A stretch of 64,000 nucleotides of DNA from Scatolibacter rhodanostii. GTDB lineage: Bacteria; Bacillota; Clostridia; Oscillospirales; Acutalibacteraceae. The stretch is from NCBI RefSeq assembly GCF_900197595.1, contig NZ_FZLO01000002.1, positions 546,654 through 610,653 of the forward strand, given 5' to 3'. The notes under the pieces were generated by a model that made no database searches, was not told the origin of the DNA, and saw only the letters and a program-made list of their open reading frames with translations. This document shows positions 51,952 through 61,657 of the stretch, piece by piece. A program made the position numbers and the translations under genes. Every line of letters starts with the position of its first letter. Position 1 is the first letter of the stretch.

Positions 51952-53838
51952 ATGGAATATTATCAGGCAGAAAACTTTGATGTTGCTGTTATTGGAGCAG
52001 GTCATGCTGGTGTTGAAGCAGGACTCGCTTCTGCTCGTTTAGGATGTAAAACAGCTGTGTTTACGATTAATCTAGATGCTGTTGGAAACTGTCCTTGCAA
52101 TCCAAGTATTGGAGGAACAGCAAAAGGTCATTTAGTCAGAGAGATTGATGCGCTTGGCGGAGAAATGGGCAAGACAGCTGATAAGACGATGATTCAGAGT
52201 CGAATGCTGAATAGAGGGAAAGGGCCTGCAGTTCACTCTTTACGAGCTCAAATTGACCGTGTAGCCTATCAAAAAGTAATGAAACATAAACTTGAAACCT
52301 GTAAAAATCTGATTTTAAAGCAAGCAGAAATTATTGATTTACAGCGAAAAGACGAAAACTGGGAAATAACGACACGGTTGGGTGCAAAACACGAAGTAAA
52401 GGCTGTTATTATTGCAACAGGTACATTTTTGGGTGGACGTATTTTTATTGGAGATGTATCTTATAACAGTGGCCCAGATGGTATGTTTCCTGCATTTTTC
52501 TTGACAGATTCTCTTGAAAAACTAGGTGTTTCATTAAGACGTTTTAAAACAGGAACACCGGCAAGGGTGCTTCGCTCTTCGATTGACTTTACGAATTTAG
52601 AAGTGCAAGAAGGTGATGAACCAATTGTACCTTTTTCTTATGAAACAAAAGAAAAGCTAGAAAATAAAGATGTTTGTCATATTAGTTGGACAAATGATAA
52701 AACAAAAGAGATTATTCAAAAGAATATACATCGTTCTCCTCTTTATGGCGGTATGATAGAGGGGGTAGGCCCTCGTTATTGTCCAAGCTTGGAAGATAAG
52801 ATTATGCGTTTTGCAGACAAAAAACGGCATCAGCTTTTTATTGAGCCTTGTGGACTGGATACAGAGGAAATGTATCTACAGGGCATGAGCTCATCTTTAC
52901 CAGAAGATGTTCAAATTCAGTTTTATCGAACAATAGCCGGTCTTGAAAATGTAGAAATTATGAGAACGGCCTATGCAATTGAATATGATTGTGCTGATCC
53001 ACTGCAATTATTATCTACGCTTGAATTTATGGATTTACCAGGTTTGTATGGAGCCGGACAGTTTAATGGAAGCTCTGGTTATGAAGAGGCTGCGGCACAA
53101 GGATTGGTTGCCGGCATTAACGCAGCACTAAAAATTCAGGGAAGAGAACCTCTCATTTTAGATCGCTCTAGCTCGTACATTGGTACATTAATTGATGATT
53201 TGATTACAAAGGGTGTTAGCGATCCTTATCGCATGATGACATCTCGTTCAGAATATCGCTTGATTTTGAGACAAGATAATGCAGATGAGAGACTCACGCC
53301 TATTGGTCATGAAATTGGTTTAATTAAAGATGGACGCTGGCAAGAGTTTGAGTTAAAAATGCAACAAAAGCAGGAAGAACTGAAACGAACTCAAAAAGTT
53401 GTCTTTTCTCCCTCAGATGAATTAAATGATATTTTGGTTTCACGTGAAACATCGGCAGTTATTACTGGAATCAAACTTTGTGATCTTTTAAAAAGACCGC
53501 AAATTTCATATGGCAATTTAACAATATTAGATGAAACAAGACCAGACTATCCAGAAGAAATTTTTGAGAGTGTTGAGGTTGAACTCAAATATGAGGGATA
53601 TATTAAAAGACAAAAAGCTGATATTGCCGAAATGCAACGCCTTGAAGTAAAAAAACTTGAAATTGACTTTGATTATTCTGTCATTAAAGGGCTGCGCTTA
53701 GAAGCTATTGAAAAACTAAACAAGATTCATCCAGAAAACATAGGACAGGCTAGTCGTATATCAGGTGTTAGCCCTGCTGATATTTCTATTTTATTGATAT
53801 GGCTTGCCACTAGAAAACATGAAAAGGGAAACTCTTAA
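51952..53838 (+). CDS. mnmG: tRNA uridine-5-carboxymethylaminomethyl synthase MnmG
   Basis: MnmG is the FAD-dependent partner of MnmE in tRNA wobble uridine modification. The 628-residue protein has the FAD loop VAVIGAGHAGVEAGLASARLG, CPCNPSIGGTAKGHLVREIDALGG, GTPARV, and the second conserved region YDCADPLQL with GQFNGSSGYEEAAAQGLVAGINAA. GGGAGGATGAAG precedes the start. A near-perfect parS (53436-53451) lies inside its coding sequence. rsmG starts one base after its stop. Confidence 0.96.
   Translation: MEYYQAENFDVAVIGAGHAGVEAGLASARLGCKTAVFTINLDAVGNCPCNPSIGGTAKGHLVREIDALGGEMGKTADKTMIQSRMLNRGKGPAVHSLRAQIDRVAYQKVMKHKLETCKNLILKQAEIIDLQRKDENWEITTRLGAKHEVKAVIIATGTFLGGRIFIGDVSYNSGPDGMFPAFFLTDSLEKLGVSLRRFKTGTPARVLRSSIDFTNLEVQEGDEPIVPFSYETKEKLENKDVCHISWTNDKTKEIIQKNIHRSPLYGGMIEGVGPRYCPSLEDKIMRFADKKRHQLFIEPCGLDTEEMYLQGMSSSLPEDVQIQFYRTIAGLENVEIMRTAYAIEYDCADPLQLLSTLEFMDLPGLYGAGQFNGSSGYEEAAAQGLVAGINAALKIQGREPLILDRSSSYIGTLIDDLITKGVSDPYRMMTSRSEYRLILRQDNADERLTPIGHEIGLIKDGRWQEFELKMQQKQEELKRTQKVVFSPSDELNDILVSRETSAVITGIKLCDLLKRPQISYGNLTILDETRPDYPEEIFESVEVELKYEGYIKRQKADIAEMQRLEVKKLEIDFDYSVIKGLRLEAIEKLNKIHPENIGQASRISGVSPADISILLIWLATRKHEKGNS
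53436..53451 (+). promoter_or_regulatory. parS: parS-like site inside mnmG
   Basis: The 16 bases starting at 53436 match the parS consensus TGTTTCACGTGAAACA at 15 of 16 positions (G for the first T). Here they encode Val-Ser-Arg-Glu-Thr in MnmG. Bacterial ParB proteins bind sites with one such mismatch. Confidence 0.75.
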
Positions 53839-53839
53839 C

Positions 53840-54553
53840 ATGGAAGACATCAGAAAACAAATAGTAGATTTATTTACACAAGAAGATATAGAAATTTCAG
53901 ATAAACAAGTAGAACAATTTCAGACCTATTATGAAGTTCTATTGGATTGGAATAACAAAATTAATTTGACTTCTATAGTAGAATCTGTTAAAATTATTGA
54001 AAAGCACTTTCTTGATAGTGTTATAATCTTAAAGAAAGTCAAATTGGATAAAGGTATTTCTTTGGTTGACGTAGGGACAGGTGCGGGATTTCCTGGTATT
54101 CCCCTCAAAATTATGCGACCAGATATTGAACTCACCTTAATGGATAGTTTAAATAAACGAGTTGTATTTTTAGAGGCGCTTTGCGAAGCTTTGCAAATAG
54201 AAGCAGATAGTATACACATTCGTGCAGAAGATGCGGGGAGAGACCCTGTGTATCGTGAGTCTTTTGATGTGGCAACTGCGAGAGCTGTTGCTAATATGAA
54301 TATTCTCTCTGAATATTGTTTACCTTTGGTAAGGAAAAACGGAATTTTTATTGCCATGAAAGGACCTAATTTAGAGGATGAATTAGATTCTGCTAAAAGA
54401 ATGATTGCAGAGCTTGGTGCAAAAACGCAGAAGGTAGAAAACTTCTCGTTGCCGTGTGGTGATGAAAGAACACTGGTAGTGATTCAAAAAAAAGAGAAGA
54501 CTTCCCCTAAGTATCCGCGACACAGTAGTATTATTTCTAAAAAAAAGTCATGA
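53840..54553 (+). CDS. rsmG: 16S rRNA (guanine(527)-N7)-methyltransferase
   Basis: RsmG methylates G527 of 16S rRNA; loss gives low-level streptomycin resistance in several bacteria. The 237-residue protein shows YYEVLLDWNNKINLTSI, the SAM loop LVDVGTGAGFPGIPLKI, and DVATARAVANMNILSEYCLPL. The frame extends 12 codons upstream into mnmG, but AAAGGGAAA and the conserved N-terminus favour the ATG at 53840. Confidence 0.94.
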   Translation: MEDIRKQIVDLFTQEDIEISDKQVEQFQTYYEVLLDWNNKINLTSIVESVKIIEKHFLDSVIILKKVKLDKGISLVDVGTGAGFPGIPLKIMRPDIELTLMDSLNKRVVFLEALCEALQIEADSIHIRAEDAGRDPVYRESFDVATARAVANMNILSEYCLPLVRKNGIFIAMKGPNLEDELDSAKRMIAELGAKTQKVENFSLPCGDERTLVVIQKKEKTSPKYPRHSSIISKKKS

Positions 54554-54629
54554 ATTAATTTTTTGCCGACAGCTTACAACAAAACATGCACTCGCCTAAT
54601 GTTAGAATAACACTAAAGGAGGCGCAACC

Positions 54630-55430
54630 ATGTTTTTTAAGGAGAAGTTGAAACTTGTTACACTGCCAGTTGAAAAAATATTGCCGAATCCGTCCCAACC
54701 CCGCAAGTATTTTTCAGCGGACGAGCTTTCCGGTCTGGCGGAAAGTATAAAGGAAAACGGGTTGCTTCAGCCGGTTACAGTGCGAAAGGATGAAGGACAA
54801 TATTATTTAATTGCTGGTGAAAGACGTTTAAGAGCAACAAAACTAGCTGGCCTAACAGAAATCACAGCAATCATATCTGAATTTTCACAGGAAGAAAGCG
54901 CCGTTTTAGCGTTACTTGAAAATATTCAAAGGCAAAATCTAAATATTTTTGAGCAAGCAAATGCAATAGCAAGTTTATTGTCAGAATGGGATATCAAACA
55001 AGAAGAAGCAGCTAGGCGTCTTGGCATGAGTCAATCTTACTTGGCTAACAAACTTCGCTTGTTAAGATTAAACCCTAAAGAGCAAGCAGATATATTAAAG
55101 TTTAATCTGACTGAAAGACATGCTAGAGCACTTCTGAAAATTACTGATGCTGAATCGAGAGCAAAAGTGCTTGAAACTGTGATTGAACGCAGATTTAATG
55201 TTGCGCAAACAGAAGATTTTATTGAATCCATCTTATCGGAGAAAAAGAAGAAGAAAAAACCAATGCGAACTTTTATAGCTAAAGATGTTCGCTTGTTTAT
55301 TAATACAATTGACCATGCCGTAATAGCGATGAAAACGGCAGGCATTGAAGCACAATCGGAACGAATTGAAACTGAAGAGTATATTCAGTGCACCGTTCGC
55401 ATTCCGAAATTAAACAGATTACAAGTTTAA
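54630..55430 (+). CDS. noc: Nucleoid occlusion protein Noc (ParB family)
   Basis: Noc blocks septum formation over the chromosome. The 266-residue protein has the ParB CTPase core (GERRLRATKLAG) and helix-turn-helix region. The specificity positions that separate Noc from ParB are of Noc type: SQSYLANKL where ParB has KSRPAITN, and TERHARALL where ParB has TAGHARTLL. So it should bind Noc-binding sites rather than parS. The N-terminus is short and contains hydrophobic residues, as in membrane-binding Noc. AAAGGAGGCG precedes the start. It lies between rsmG and parA as in Bacillus. Confidence 0.9.
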   Translation: MFFKEKLKLVTLPVEKILPNPSQPRKYFSADELSGLAESIKENGLLQPVTVRKDEGQYYLIAGERRLRATKLAGLTEITAIISEFSQEESAVLALLENIQRQNLNIFEQANAIASLLSEWDIKQEEAARRLGMSQSYLANKLRLLRLNPKEQADILKFNLTERHARALLKITDAESRAKVLETVIERRFNVAQTEDFIESILSEKKKKKKPMRTFIAKDVRLFINTIDHAVIAMKTAGIEAQSERIETEEYIQCTVRIPKLNRLQV

Positions 55431-55503
55431 CCCATTCCCTTATTCATTTCCCATTGAAAGGACAGTTGTCATTTGACAGCTGTCTTTTCTTATCAAAACA
55501 AAA

Positions 55504-55519
55504 TGTTTCACGTGAAACA
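55504..55519 (+). promoter_or_regulatory. parS: parS centromere-like site
   Basis: These 16 bases are a perfect TGTTTCACGTGAAACA, the bacterial parS consensus, in the gap between noc and parA. ParB (encoded just downstream) loads here and spreads as a clamp, and ParA moves the complex. It lies about 14.6 kb from the oriC call, typical for origin-proximal parS. Confidence 0.96.
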
Positions 55520-55563
55520 TTTAAAAGTTTGTAGCAAGAACACTTTTTTTTTAGAGTGAGTTG

Positions 55564-55572
55564 TGGTATGAT
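55564..55572 (+). promoter_or_regulatory. Possible parA promoter (extended -10)
   Basis: TGG followed by TATGAT makes an extended -10 about 45 bases after parS and about 45 before the parA ATG. The -35 region is only a T run. ParB bound at parS could affect it. Confidence 0.4.
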
Positions 55573-55617
55573 AATAAACATAAGAAATAGATGTTTCATA
55601 AGAAAAGGAATGATTCA

Positions 55618-56382
55618 ATGGGCAAAATCATTGCAGTGGCCAATCAAAAGGGTGGTGTAGGAAAAACAACGACAGCTGTCAGCTTGTCTGCCGCTCTTGG
55701 AGGAATGGGAAAGAAAACACTTTTAGTCGATATTGACCCTCAAGGTAATTCTACCAGCGGTGTAGGGGTAGATCGCCGCGGAAAAAATAACACCGTTTAT
55801 GAAGTTATGATTGATGGCGCGAAAATAGAAGAGGCTATTGTTAAGACTGAATTTAAAAAGCTGGATGTTTTGCCGTCTAATATTAATCTTGCCGGTGCTG
55901 AAATTGAATTAGTTTCTTTGGAGAATAGGGAAGAAGTGTTAAAAAAAGCGCTTTCTGCTGTTCGTGCCGATTATGATTTTATATTGATTGATTGCCCTCC
56001 GTCTTTGGGATTAATCACAACCAATGCACTGAATGCTGCTGATACCATTTTAATTCCGATTCAATGTGAATATTATGCCCTAGAAGGTCTTTCGCAGTTA
56101 ATGAATACAGTGCGTCTGATCAAAAGGCAATATAATGAGATGTTAGAAATAGAGGGTGTTTTGCTCACCATGTATGACGGCAGATTGAATCTGACTCAAC
56201 AAGTGGTGGGAGAAGTGAAAAAATATTTTCCGCGTAAAGTATTTAAGACAGTTATTCCTCGTACGGTCCGATTATCAGAAGCACCTGGTTTTGGACAACC
56301 AGTCTTATACTATGATAAATCATCTAAAGGCGCTGAAACCTATAATGATTTAGCAAAAGAAATAATAAAAAATAACAAATAA
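55618..56382 (+). CDS. parA: Chromosome partitioning ATPase ParA/Soj
   Basis: ParA is a Walker-type ATPase that binds DNA and moves parS-ParB complexes; Soj also regulates DnaA. The 254-residue protein has the deviant Walker A KGGVGKTTTAVSLSAAL, LLVDIDPQGNSTSGVG and DFILIDCPPSLGLIT. Nine codons of open frame lie upstream, but GAAAAGGAATG before the ATG at 55618 fixes the start. parB follows 21 bases later. Confidence 0.95.
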   Translation: MGKIIAVANQKGGVGKTTTAVSLSAALGGMGKKTLLVDIDPQGNSTSGVGVDRRGKNNTVYEVMIDGAKIEEAIVKTEFKKLDVLPSNINLAGAEIELVSLENREEVLKKALSAVRADYDFILIDCPPSLGLITTNALNAADTILIPIQCEYYALEGLSQLMNTVRLIKRQYNEMLEIEGVLLTMYDGRLNLTQQVVGEVKKYFPRKVFKTVIPRTVRLSEAPGFGQPVLYYDKSSKGAETYNDLAKEIIKNNK

Positions 56383-56403
56383 TTGATTAAAGGATGGAGT
56401 TAG

Positions 56404-57249
56404 ATGAAGAAGAGAGGTCTTGGCAAAGGGCTTGATGCTATTTTTGCAGAAAACGTGTCTACATCTGAAACCCCGATTACGATTAAAATAAATGAAATAG
56501 AGCCAAATCGAGAACAACCCAGAAAAGAATTTGATAGCGAAGCTTTAGCAGAACTTGCTGATTCTATTGCGCAACATGGTATTTTACAGCCAATGTTGCT
56601 TCGCCCCATGCTCAGTGGGGGTTACCGCATTGTAGCCGGTGAAAGAAGATGGCGTGCTGCTCGAATGGCGGGCCTAACAGAAGTTCCGGCTGTTGTAAGA
56701 GATATGAGTGACAGTGATGAAATGCTGTTTGCTTTAATTGAAAACTTGCAGCGAGAGGATTTATCAGCTCTTGAAGAAGCAAAAGGGTATAAAACGTTAA
56801 TGGAAACACAGAATTTTACGCAAGAAGATGTTTCTAAGACGATTGGGAAATCACGGCCCGCAATTACTAATGCGCTTCGCTTGTTAAATCTCCCCGAGGA
56901 TATTCAAAGAATGCTAGAAAGTGGTTTGATTACGGCAGGACACGCTCGCACACTTTTAAGCTTTTCTGATGAATCAAAAATGAGAGAGGCGGCTAAAAAA
57001 GCTGCTGAAGGCATGTCTGTTAGAGAACTTGAGAAGTTAGCACAAAATTGGCAAGAAGAAGAAAAAAAAGAAAAACCGATTTCTTTGCAGAGAAAATATT
57101 ATGAAGAAACCCAACTGGCACTAAATGCTTATTTAGGCAGAAAAGTAAAGGTGTCGGGAACAAAGAAAAAGGGATTGCTTCAGATTGAATTTTATGGCGA
57201 AGAAGATTTAGAAAGTCTAATTGATGAATTAAAGCTGAGAGATCAATAG
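56404..57249 (+). CDS. parB: Chromosome partitioning protein ParB/Spo0J
   Basis: ParB binds parS, uses CTP to close into a sliding clamp and stimulates ParA. The 281-residue protein begins RGLGKGLDAIFA, the ParA-activating N-terminus, then has EPNREQPRKEFD, the CTP motifs RIVAGERRWRAARMAGL and ENLQREDLSALEEAKGY, the helix-turn-helix GKSRPAITNALRLLNL, and AGHARTLLSF. The specificity residues (Arg in KSRP, Gly in GHAR) are those of a true parS-binding ParB. Confidence 0.95.
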   Translation: MKKRGLGKGLDAIFAENVSTSETPITIKINEIEPNREQPRKEFDSEALAELADSIAQHGILQPMLLRPMLSGGYRIVAGERRWRAARMAGLTEVPAVVRDMSDSDEMLFALIENLQREDLSALEEAKGYKTLMETQNFTQEDVSKTIGKSRPAITNALRLLNLPEDIQRMLESGLITAGHARTLLSFSDESKMREAAKKAAEGMSVRELEKLAQNWQEEEKKEKPISLQRKYYEETQLALNAYLGRKVKVSGTKKKGLLQIEFYGEEDLESLIDELKLRDQ

Positions 57250-57316
57250 ATAAATGCAATAAAAAGAAAATTTTAGGCAAATGAGCAAACTACCAAGAAA
57301 GGTATGGTCAATAGGT

Positions 57317-58603
57317 ATGTTAGATATTAAATTAGTTCGTACGAATCCAGAGCTTGTAAAAGCCAATATGGAGAAAAAGTTTCAGCACAATAAATTGTCT
57401 TTGGTTGATGAAGTGATTGAGTTGGATAAAAAATTCAGAGAATCAAAGGGTAGAGGGGACGAACTTCGTGCGTTGAGAAATACCGTCAGCAAAGAAATTG
57501 GTGCTTTGATGGGAAAAGGACTCAAGGACGAAGCTGAAGCAGCTAAAAAGAAAGTAACAGACATCGCAGACGAATTAAAAGCAATGGAAGTACAAGAAGA
57601 AGAACTGGCAGCACAAATCCGTGAGAAAATGCTGGTGATTCCGAATATTATTGATGATTCTGTACCAATTGGTAAAGATGACAGTGAGAATGTAGAAGTA
57701 GAGCGATTTGGAGAGCCAATTGTTCCTGATTTTGAAGTGCCATATCATACAGATATTATGGACCGTTTTGAGGGAATTGACCTTGACAGTGCTCGCAAAA
57801 CCAGTGGAAATGGCTTTTACTATCTTTGCGGAGATATAGCTAGACTTCATTCTGCCATTTTGTCTTATGCTCGTGACTTTATGATAGATAAAGGTTTTAC
57901 GTATTGTGTACCTCCTTTTATGATTCGCAGTGAAGTGGTTACTGGTGTTATGAGTTTTTCTGAAATGGAAAATATGATGTATAAAATAGAAGGAGAAGAC
58001 CTCTATTTAATCGGCACAAGTGAACATTCTATGATTGGTAGATACATTGATACGATTACAGCAGAAGAAAAAATTCCGCTTGCCCTAACCAGTTATTCTC
58101 CGTGCTTTAGAAAAGAAGTGGGGGCACATGGCATTGAAGAACGTGGTGTCTACCGTATTCATCAGTTTGAGAAACAAGAAATGGTTGTTGTTTGTAAACC
58201 AGAAGACAGCATGAACTGGTTCCATCAGCTTTATAAGCATACTGTAGATCTATTCCGTTCTATGGATATTCCTGTTAGAACACTAGAGTGCTGTTCAGGT
58301 GATTTAGCTGACCTTAAAGTGAAAAGTATTGACGTAGAGGCCTGGTCACCAAGACAGCAGAAATACTTTGAGGTAGGTAGCTGTTCAAATCTAGGAGATG
58401 CACAAGCACGTCGCTTGGGTATTCGTATTAAGGGAAGTGAGGGGAATTATTTTGCCCACACGCTAAACAATACCGTGGTAGCTCCTCCCAGAATGCTGAT
58501 TTGCTATTTAGAGAATAACCTGTTGGAAGACGGCAGCGTGAAAATTCCTGAACCGCTTAGAATGTATATGGGTGGCAAGGATAGAATTGTGCCTAAAGTT
58601 TAA
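57317..58603 (+). CDS. serS: Seryl-tRNA synthetase
   Basis: SerRS charges tRNA-Ser. The protein has the N-terminal coiled-coil arm (about 25-110) and the class II core with motif 2 PCFRKEVGAHG, RIHQFEKQEM and EVGSCSNLGDAQARR and motif 3 LNNTVVAPPRMLICYLEN. A 12-codon open frame lies upstream, but the conserved MLDIKLVRTNPELV begins at 57317 (428 residues). No T-box leader was seen in the short gap after parB. A terminator follows. Confidence 0.95.
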   Translation: MLDIKLVRTNPELVKANMEKKFQHNKLSLVDEVIELDKKFRESKGRGDELRALRNTVSKEIGALMGKGLKDEAEAAKKKVTDIADELKAMEVQEEELAAQIREKMLVIPNIIDDSVPIGKDDSENVEVERFGEPIVPDFEVPYHTDIMDRFEGIDLDSARKTSGNGFYYLCGDIARLHSAILSYARDFMIDKGFTYCVPPFMIRSEVVTGVMSFSEMENMMYKIEGEDLYLIGTSEHSMIGRYIDTITAEEKIPLALTSYSPCFRKEVGAHGIEERGVYRIHQFEKQEMVVVCKPEDSMNWFHQLYKHTVDLFRSMDIPVRTLECCSGDLADLKVKSIDVEAWSPRQQKYFEVGSCSNLGDAQARRLGIRIKGSEGNYFAHTLNNTVVAPPRMLICYLENNLLEDGSVKIPEPLRMYMGGKDRIVPKV

Positions 58604-58610
58604 ATAAATA

Positions 58611-58644
58611 AGCTGTCCTGAAGATTTCTTTAGGGCAGCTTTTT
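58611..58644 (+). terminator. Rho-independent terminator after serS
   Basis: AGCTGTCCTGAAG (58611-58623) pairs with CTTTAGGGCAGCT (58628-58640) apart from wobble pairs and is followed by TTTT, eight bases after the serS stop. Confidence 0.88.
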
Positions 58645-58761
58645 AATATATAAAAAAGTGAAATTTTGGCATAAAATAGCCGAAAAATAGCATACAAAGC
58701 AATTGAAAACGAAATGTTTTTAGTGAAAACGCTAAACCTATTTACAACCCTGAAATCTATC

Positions 58762-58790
58762 TTGTAAAAGAGATTTGAGAGTGTTATAAT
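58762..58790 (+). promoter_or_regulatory. Promoter upstream of guaB
   Basis: TTGTAA and TATAAT are separated by 17 bases, and TGT precedes the -10. It leaves a leader of about 85 bases. I see no purine riboswitch core in it. Confidence 0.7.
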
Positions 58791-58859
58791 TATCGACTAT
58801 AAATCAAAAAAGCTTTCTTTTACAATTCAATTCATAATAACAATATAATGTATAAATAG

Positions 58860-60365
<1,506 letters not shown>

Positions 60366-60377
60366 TTTAAATAATAT

Positions 60378-60417
60378 AAAGAAGGAAGATTTGGCTTTTG
60401 CTGAATCTTCTTTCTTT
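60378..60417 (+). terminator. Terminator after guaB
   Basis: AAAGAAGGAAGATT pairs with AATCTTCTTTCTTT, with one mismatch and a 12-base loop, 12 bases beyond the guaB stop. The 3' side is T-rich. Confidence 0.75.
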
Positions 60418-60451
60418 ATATTATAGGATTATTATAGAATTGAAGTAGCGG

Positions 60452-60493
60452 TTTTTCTTTCAACACAATTAAGCGGTAATGTTGAAAGAAAAA
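60452..60493. repeat. Perfect 14-bp inverted repeat
   Basis: TTTTTCTTTCAACA (60452-60465) and TGTTGAAAGAAAAA (60480-60493) are perfect inverted copies around a 14-base spacer. No gene is adjacent downstream until the tRNAs. The core TTCAACA / TGTTGAA is shared with the repeats at 18747 and 35984. Confidence 0.6.
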
Positions 60494-60725
60494 GAATAAG
60501 ACAGCATATACAAGAGAGACTAATCGCTATAAGCTAAGTTTATTGTATCTACAAGAATGATAGAAATACAATCGTTACAGTAAGGTTGCATTTTAGTTTT
60601 ATTTCTGATAAACTGTTTAGGTCAGTTGGAAAAGCAATTTTGATGTTAGATTTGTTTGTAAGTTTGTCTCATTTTAGATCTAAAAAACAAAATAAAAAAA
60701 TCAATAAAAATTTTTAGAAAAACTG

Positions 60726-60754
60726 TTGACAAATAAAGGGACATGCATTATACT
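60726..60754 (+). promoter_or_regulatory. Strong promoter of the tRNA-Met/tRNA-Glu unit
   Basis: A perfect TTGACA and TATACT are separated by 17 bases, about 48 bases before tRNA-Met. The spacer resembles that of the promoter at 63903-63931 (AAGGGA and GCAT in the same order). Confidence 0.85.
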
Positions 60755-60801
60755 AGTTAATGCTCTGCTAGATATGGCGAGCAAAGGGGCAACCTTAATA
60801 T

Positions 60802-60878
60802 GGCGGCATAGCTCAGCTGGCTAGAGCATTCGGTTCATACCCGAACGGTCGATGGTTCAAGTCCATTTGCCGCTACCA
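60802..60878 (+). tRNA. tRNA-Met (CAT), elongator type
   Basis: A 77-base cloverleaf including an encoded CCA. The acceptor stem is GGCGGCA / TGCCGCT, the D arm contains AGCTCAGCTGGCTAGAGC, the anticodon loop TTCATAC (anticodon CAT at 60836-60838) sits on stem TTCGG / CCGAA, and the T arm contains GGTTCAAGTCC. It lacks the GGG/CCC anticodon stem of an initiator tRNA, so elongator Met is favoured over initiator; the acceptor does not look like the Ile(CAT) type. Confidence 0.95.
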
Positions 60879-60883
60879 ATTGA

Positions 60884-60958
60884 GGCCCGGTGGTCAAGCG
60901 GTTAAGACACCGCCCTTTCACGGCGGTAACACGAGTTCGATTCTCGTCCGGGTCACCA
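60884..60958 (+). tRNA. tRNA-Glu (TTC)
   Basis: A 75-base cloverleaf with encoded CCA, five bases after tRNA-Met. The acceptor starts GGCCCGG and ends CCGGGTCACCA, the anticodon loop is CTTTCAC on stem CCGCC / GGCGG (anticodon TTC at 60917-60919), and the T arm contains GAGTTCGATTCTC. Confidence 0.96.
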
Positions 60959-60968
60959 CAACCCAAAG

Positions 60969-61010
60969 GGACGTTGGTCCTCGCAAAAGCGAGGCTCAGC
61001 GTCCATTTTC
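60969..61010 (+). terminator. Terminator of the tRNA unit
   Basis: GGACG-N5-CCTCGC pairs with GCGAGG-N5-CGTCC around an AAAA loop, followed by ATTTTC. It begins 11 bases after the tRNA-Glu CCA. Confidence 0.8.
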
Positions 61011-61057
61011 TTATTAAAATAAAAATGAAACTGCCCCAAGCCGAAAGGAGTTTCTTT

Positions 61058-61609
61058 ATGAAAAAAATTGCTGTGTTAATTACGTCATTAATATTGGTGT
61101 TTACATTAACAGGCTGTATGCCAACAAATAGAAATAGTGCAAATGCGACAGCAAGTGTAGATTTAGTTTTGCCTACCAAAGCAGGAGAGGCAAGCGGACA
61201 GGAAGAAATCGACCTTCCAAAAATCTCTGACACAGATTTTAAAGATGATATGGCGGGGCTTTGTGAATATCTAGAGAAGACCTATTCAGTGGCTGATGAA
61301 AAAGCACAAATGTCGTATGATGTTATTGAAGCAAAAGACGGTTACCGTTATTTATTCCGTTATAACAAGAGTACCGTGCAGATTGAAGTATATGAATTTG
61401 ATTTAGAGAATTTAACAGAAGAAGCTAAAACGAATCTTGAAAATGTAAAAGCAAACGGTAAATTGAAGGTTATTGAAAAAGAAGTGGATGCGGTTCTCAG
61501 TAACAGCGGAAAATATGTGATGATTTATCAAGATCAAAGCAAAGAAGAAGCAAACGCAGTTCAAAAAGAAAGAGTTATCGATCTTTTCAAGACTTTTCAC
61601 CAAGCATAA
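61058..61609 (+). CDS. Small lipoprotein of unknown function
   Basis: This 183-residue protein has a lipoprotein signal peptide: basic MKKIAVL, a hydrophobic stretch and lipobox LTGC near residue 22. A Thr/Ala/Asn-rich spacer and an alpha/beta domain of about 130 residues follow (KAQMSYDVIEAKDGYRYLFRYN near the middle, DQSKEEANAVQKERVIDLFKTF at the end). GAAAGGAG precedes the ATG at 61058; the longer open frame upstream runs through the tRNA region and is not real. I do not recognise the family. A terminator follows. Confidence 0.8.
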   Translation: MKKIAVLITSLILVFTLTGCMPTNRNSANATASVDLVLPTKAGEASGQEEIDLPKISDTDFKDDMAGLCEYLEKTYSVADEKAQMSYDVIEAKDGYRYLFRYNKSTVQIEVYEFDLENLTEEAKTNLENVKANGKLKVIEKEVDAVLSNSGKYVMIYQDQSKEEANAVQKERVIDLFKTFHQA

Positions 61610-61621
61610 TAAATGAATAAT

Positions 61622-61657
61622 AAAGAAGCACACAGCAAACGAGCTGTGTGCTTCTTT
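61622..61657 (+). terminator. Rho-independent terminator after the lipoprotein
   Basis: A perfect 15-bp stem AAAGAAGCACACAGC / GCTGTGTGCTTCTTT with a 6-base loop, 12 bases after the stop codon. Confidence 0.9.

Larger units (their letters stand above)
60366..60801. other. Intergenic region before the tRNA pair
   Basis: This contains the guaB terminator, a perfect 14-bp inverted repeat at 60452-60493 and the tRNA promoter at 60726-60754. About 230 bases in between (60494-60725) are AT-rich and carry no feature I can recognise. Confidence 0.5.

Noticed and set aside
57250..57316. T-box leader before serS
   Set aside because: The gap is only 67 bases, too short for a T-box, and lacks the conserved TGGNACCGCG element.
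60592..60660. Stretch near 60620 faintly like the SRP RNA core (GGTCAG...GGAA..GCA)
   Set aside because: The match is short, the rest of the SRP RNA fold is absent, and no terminator or conserved helix was seen.
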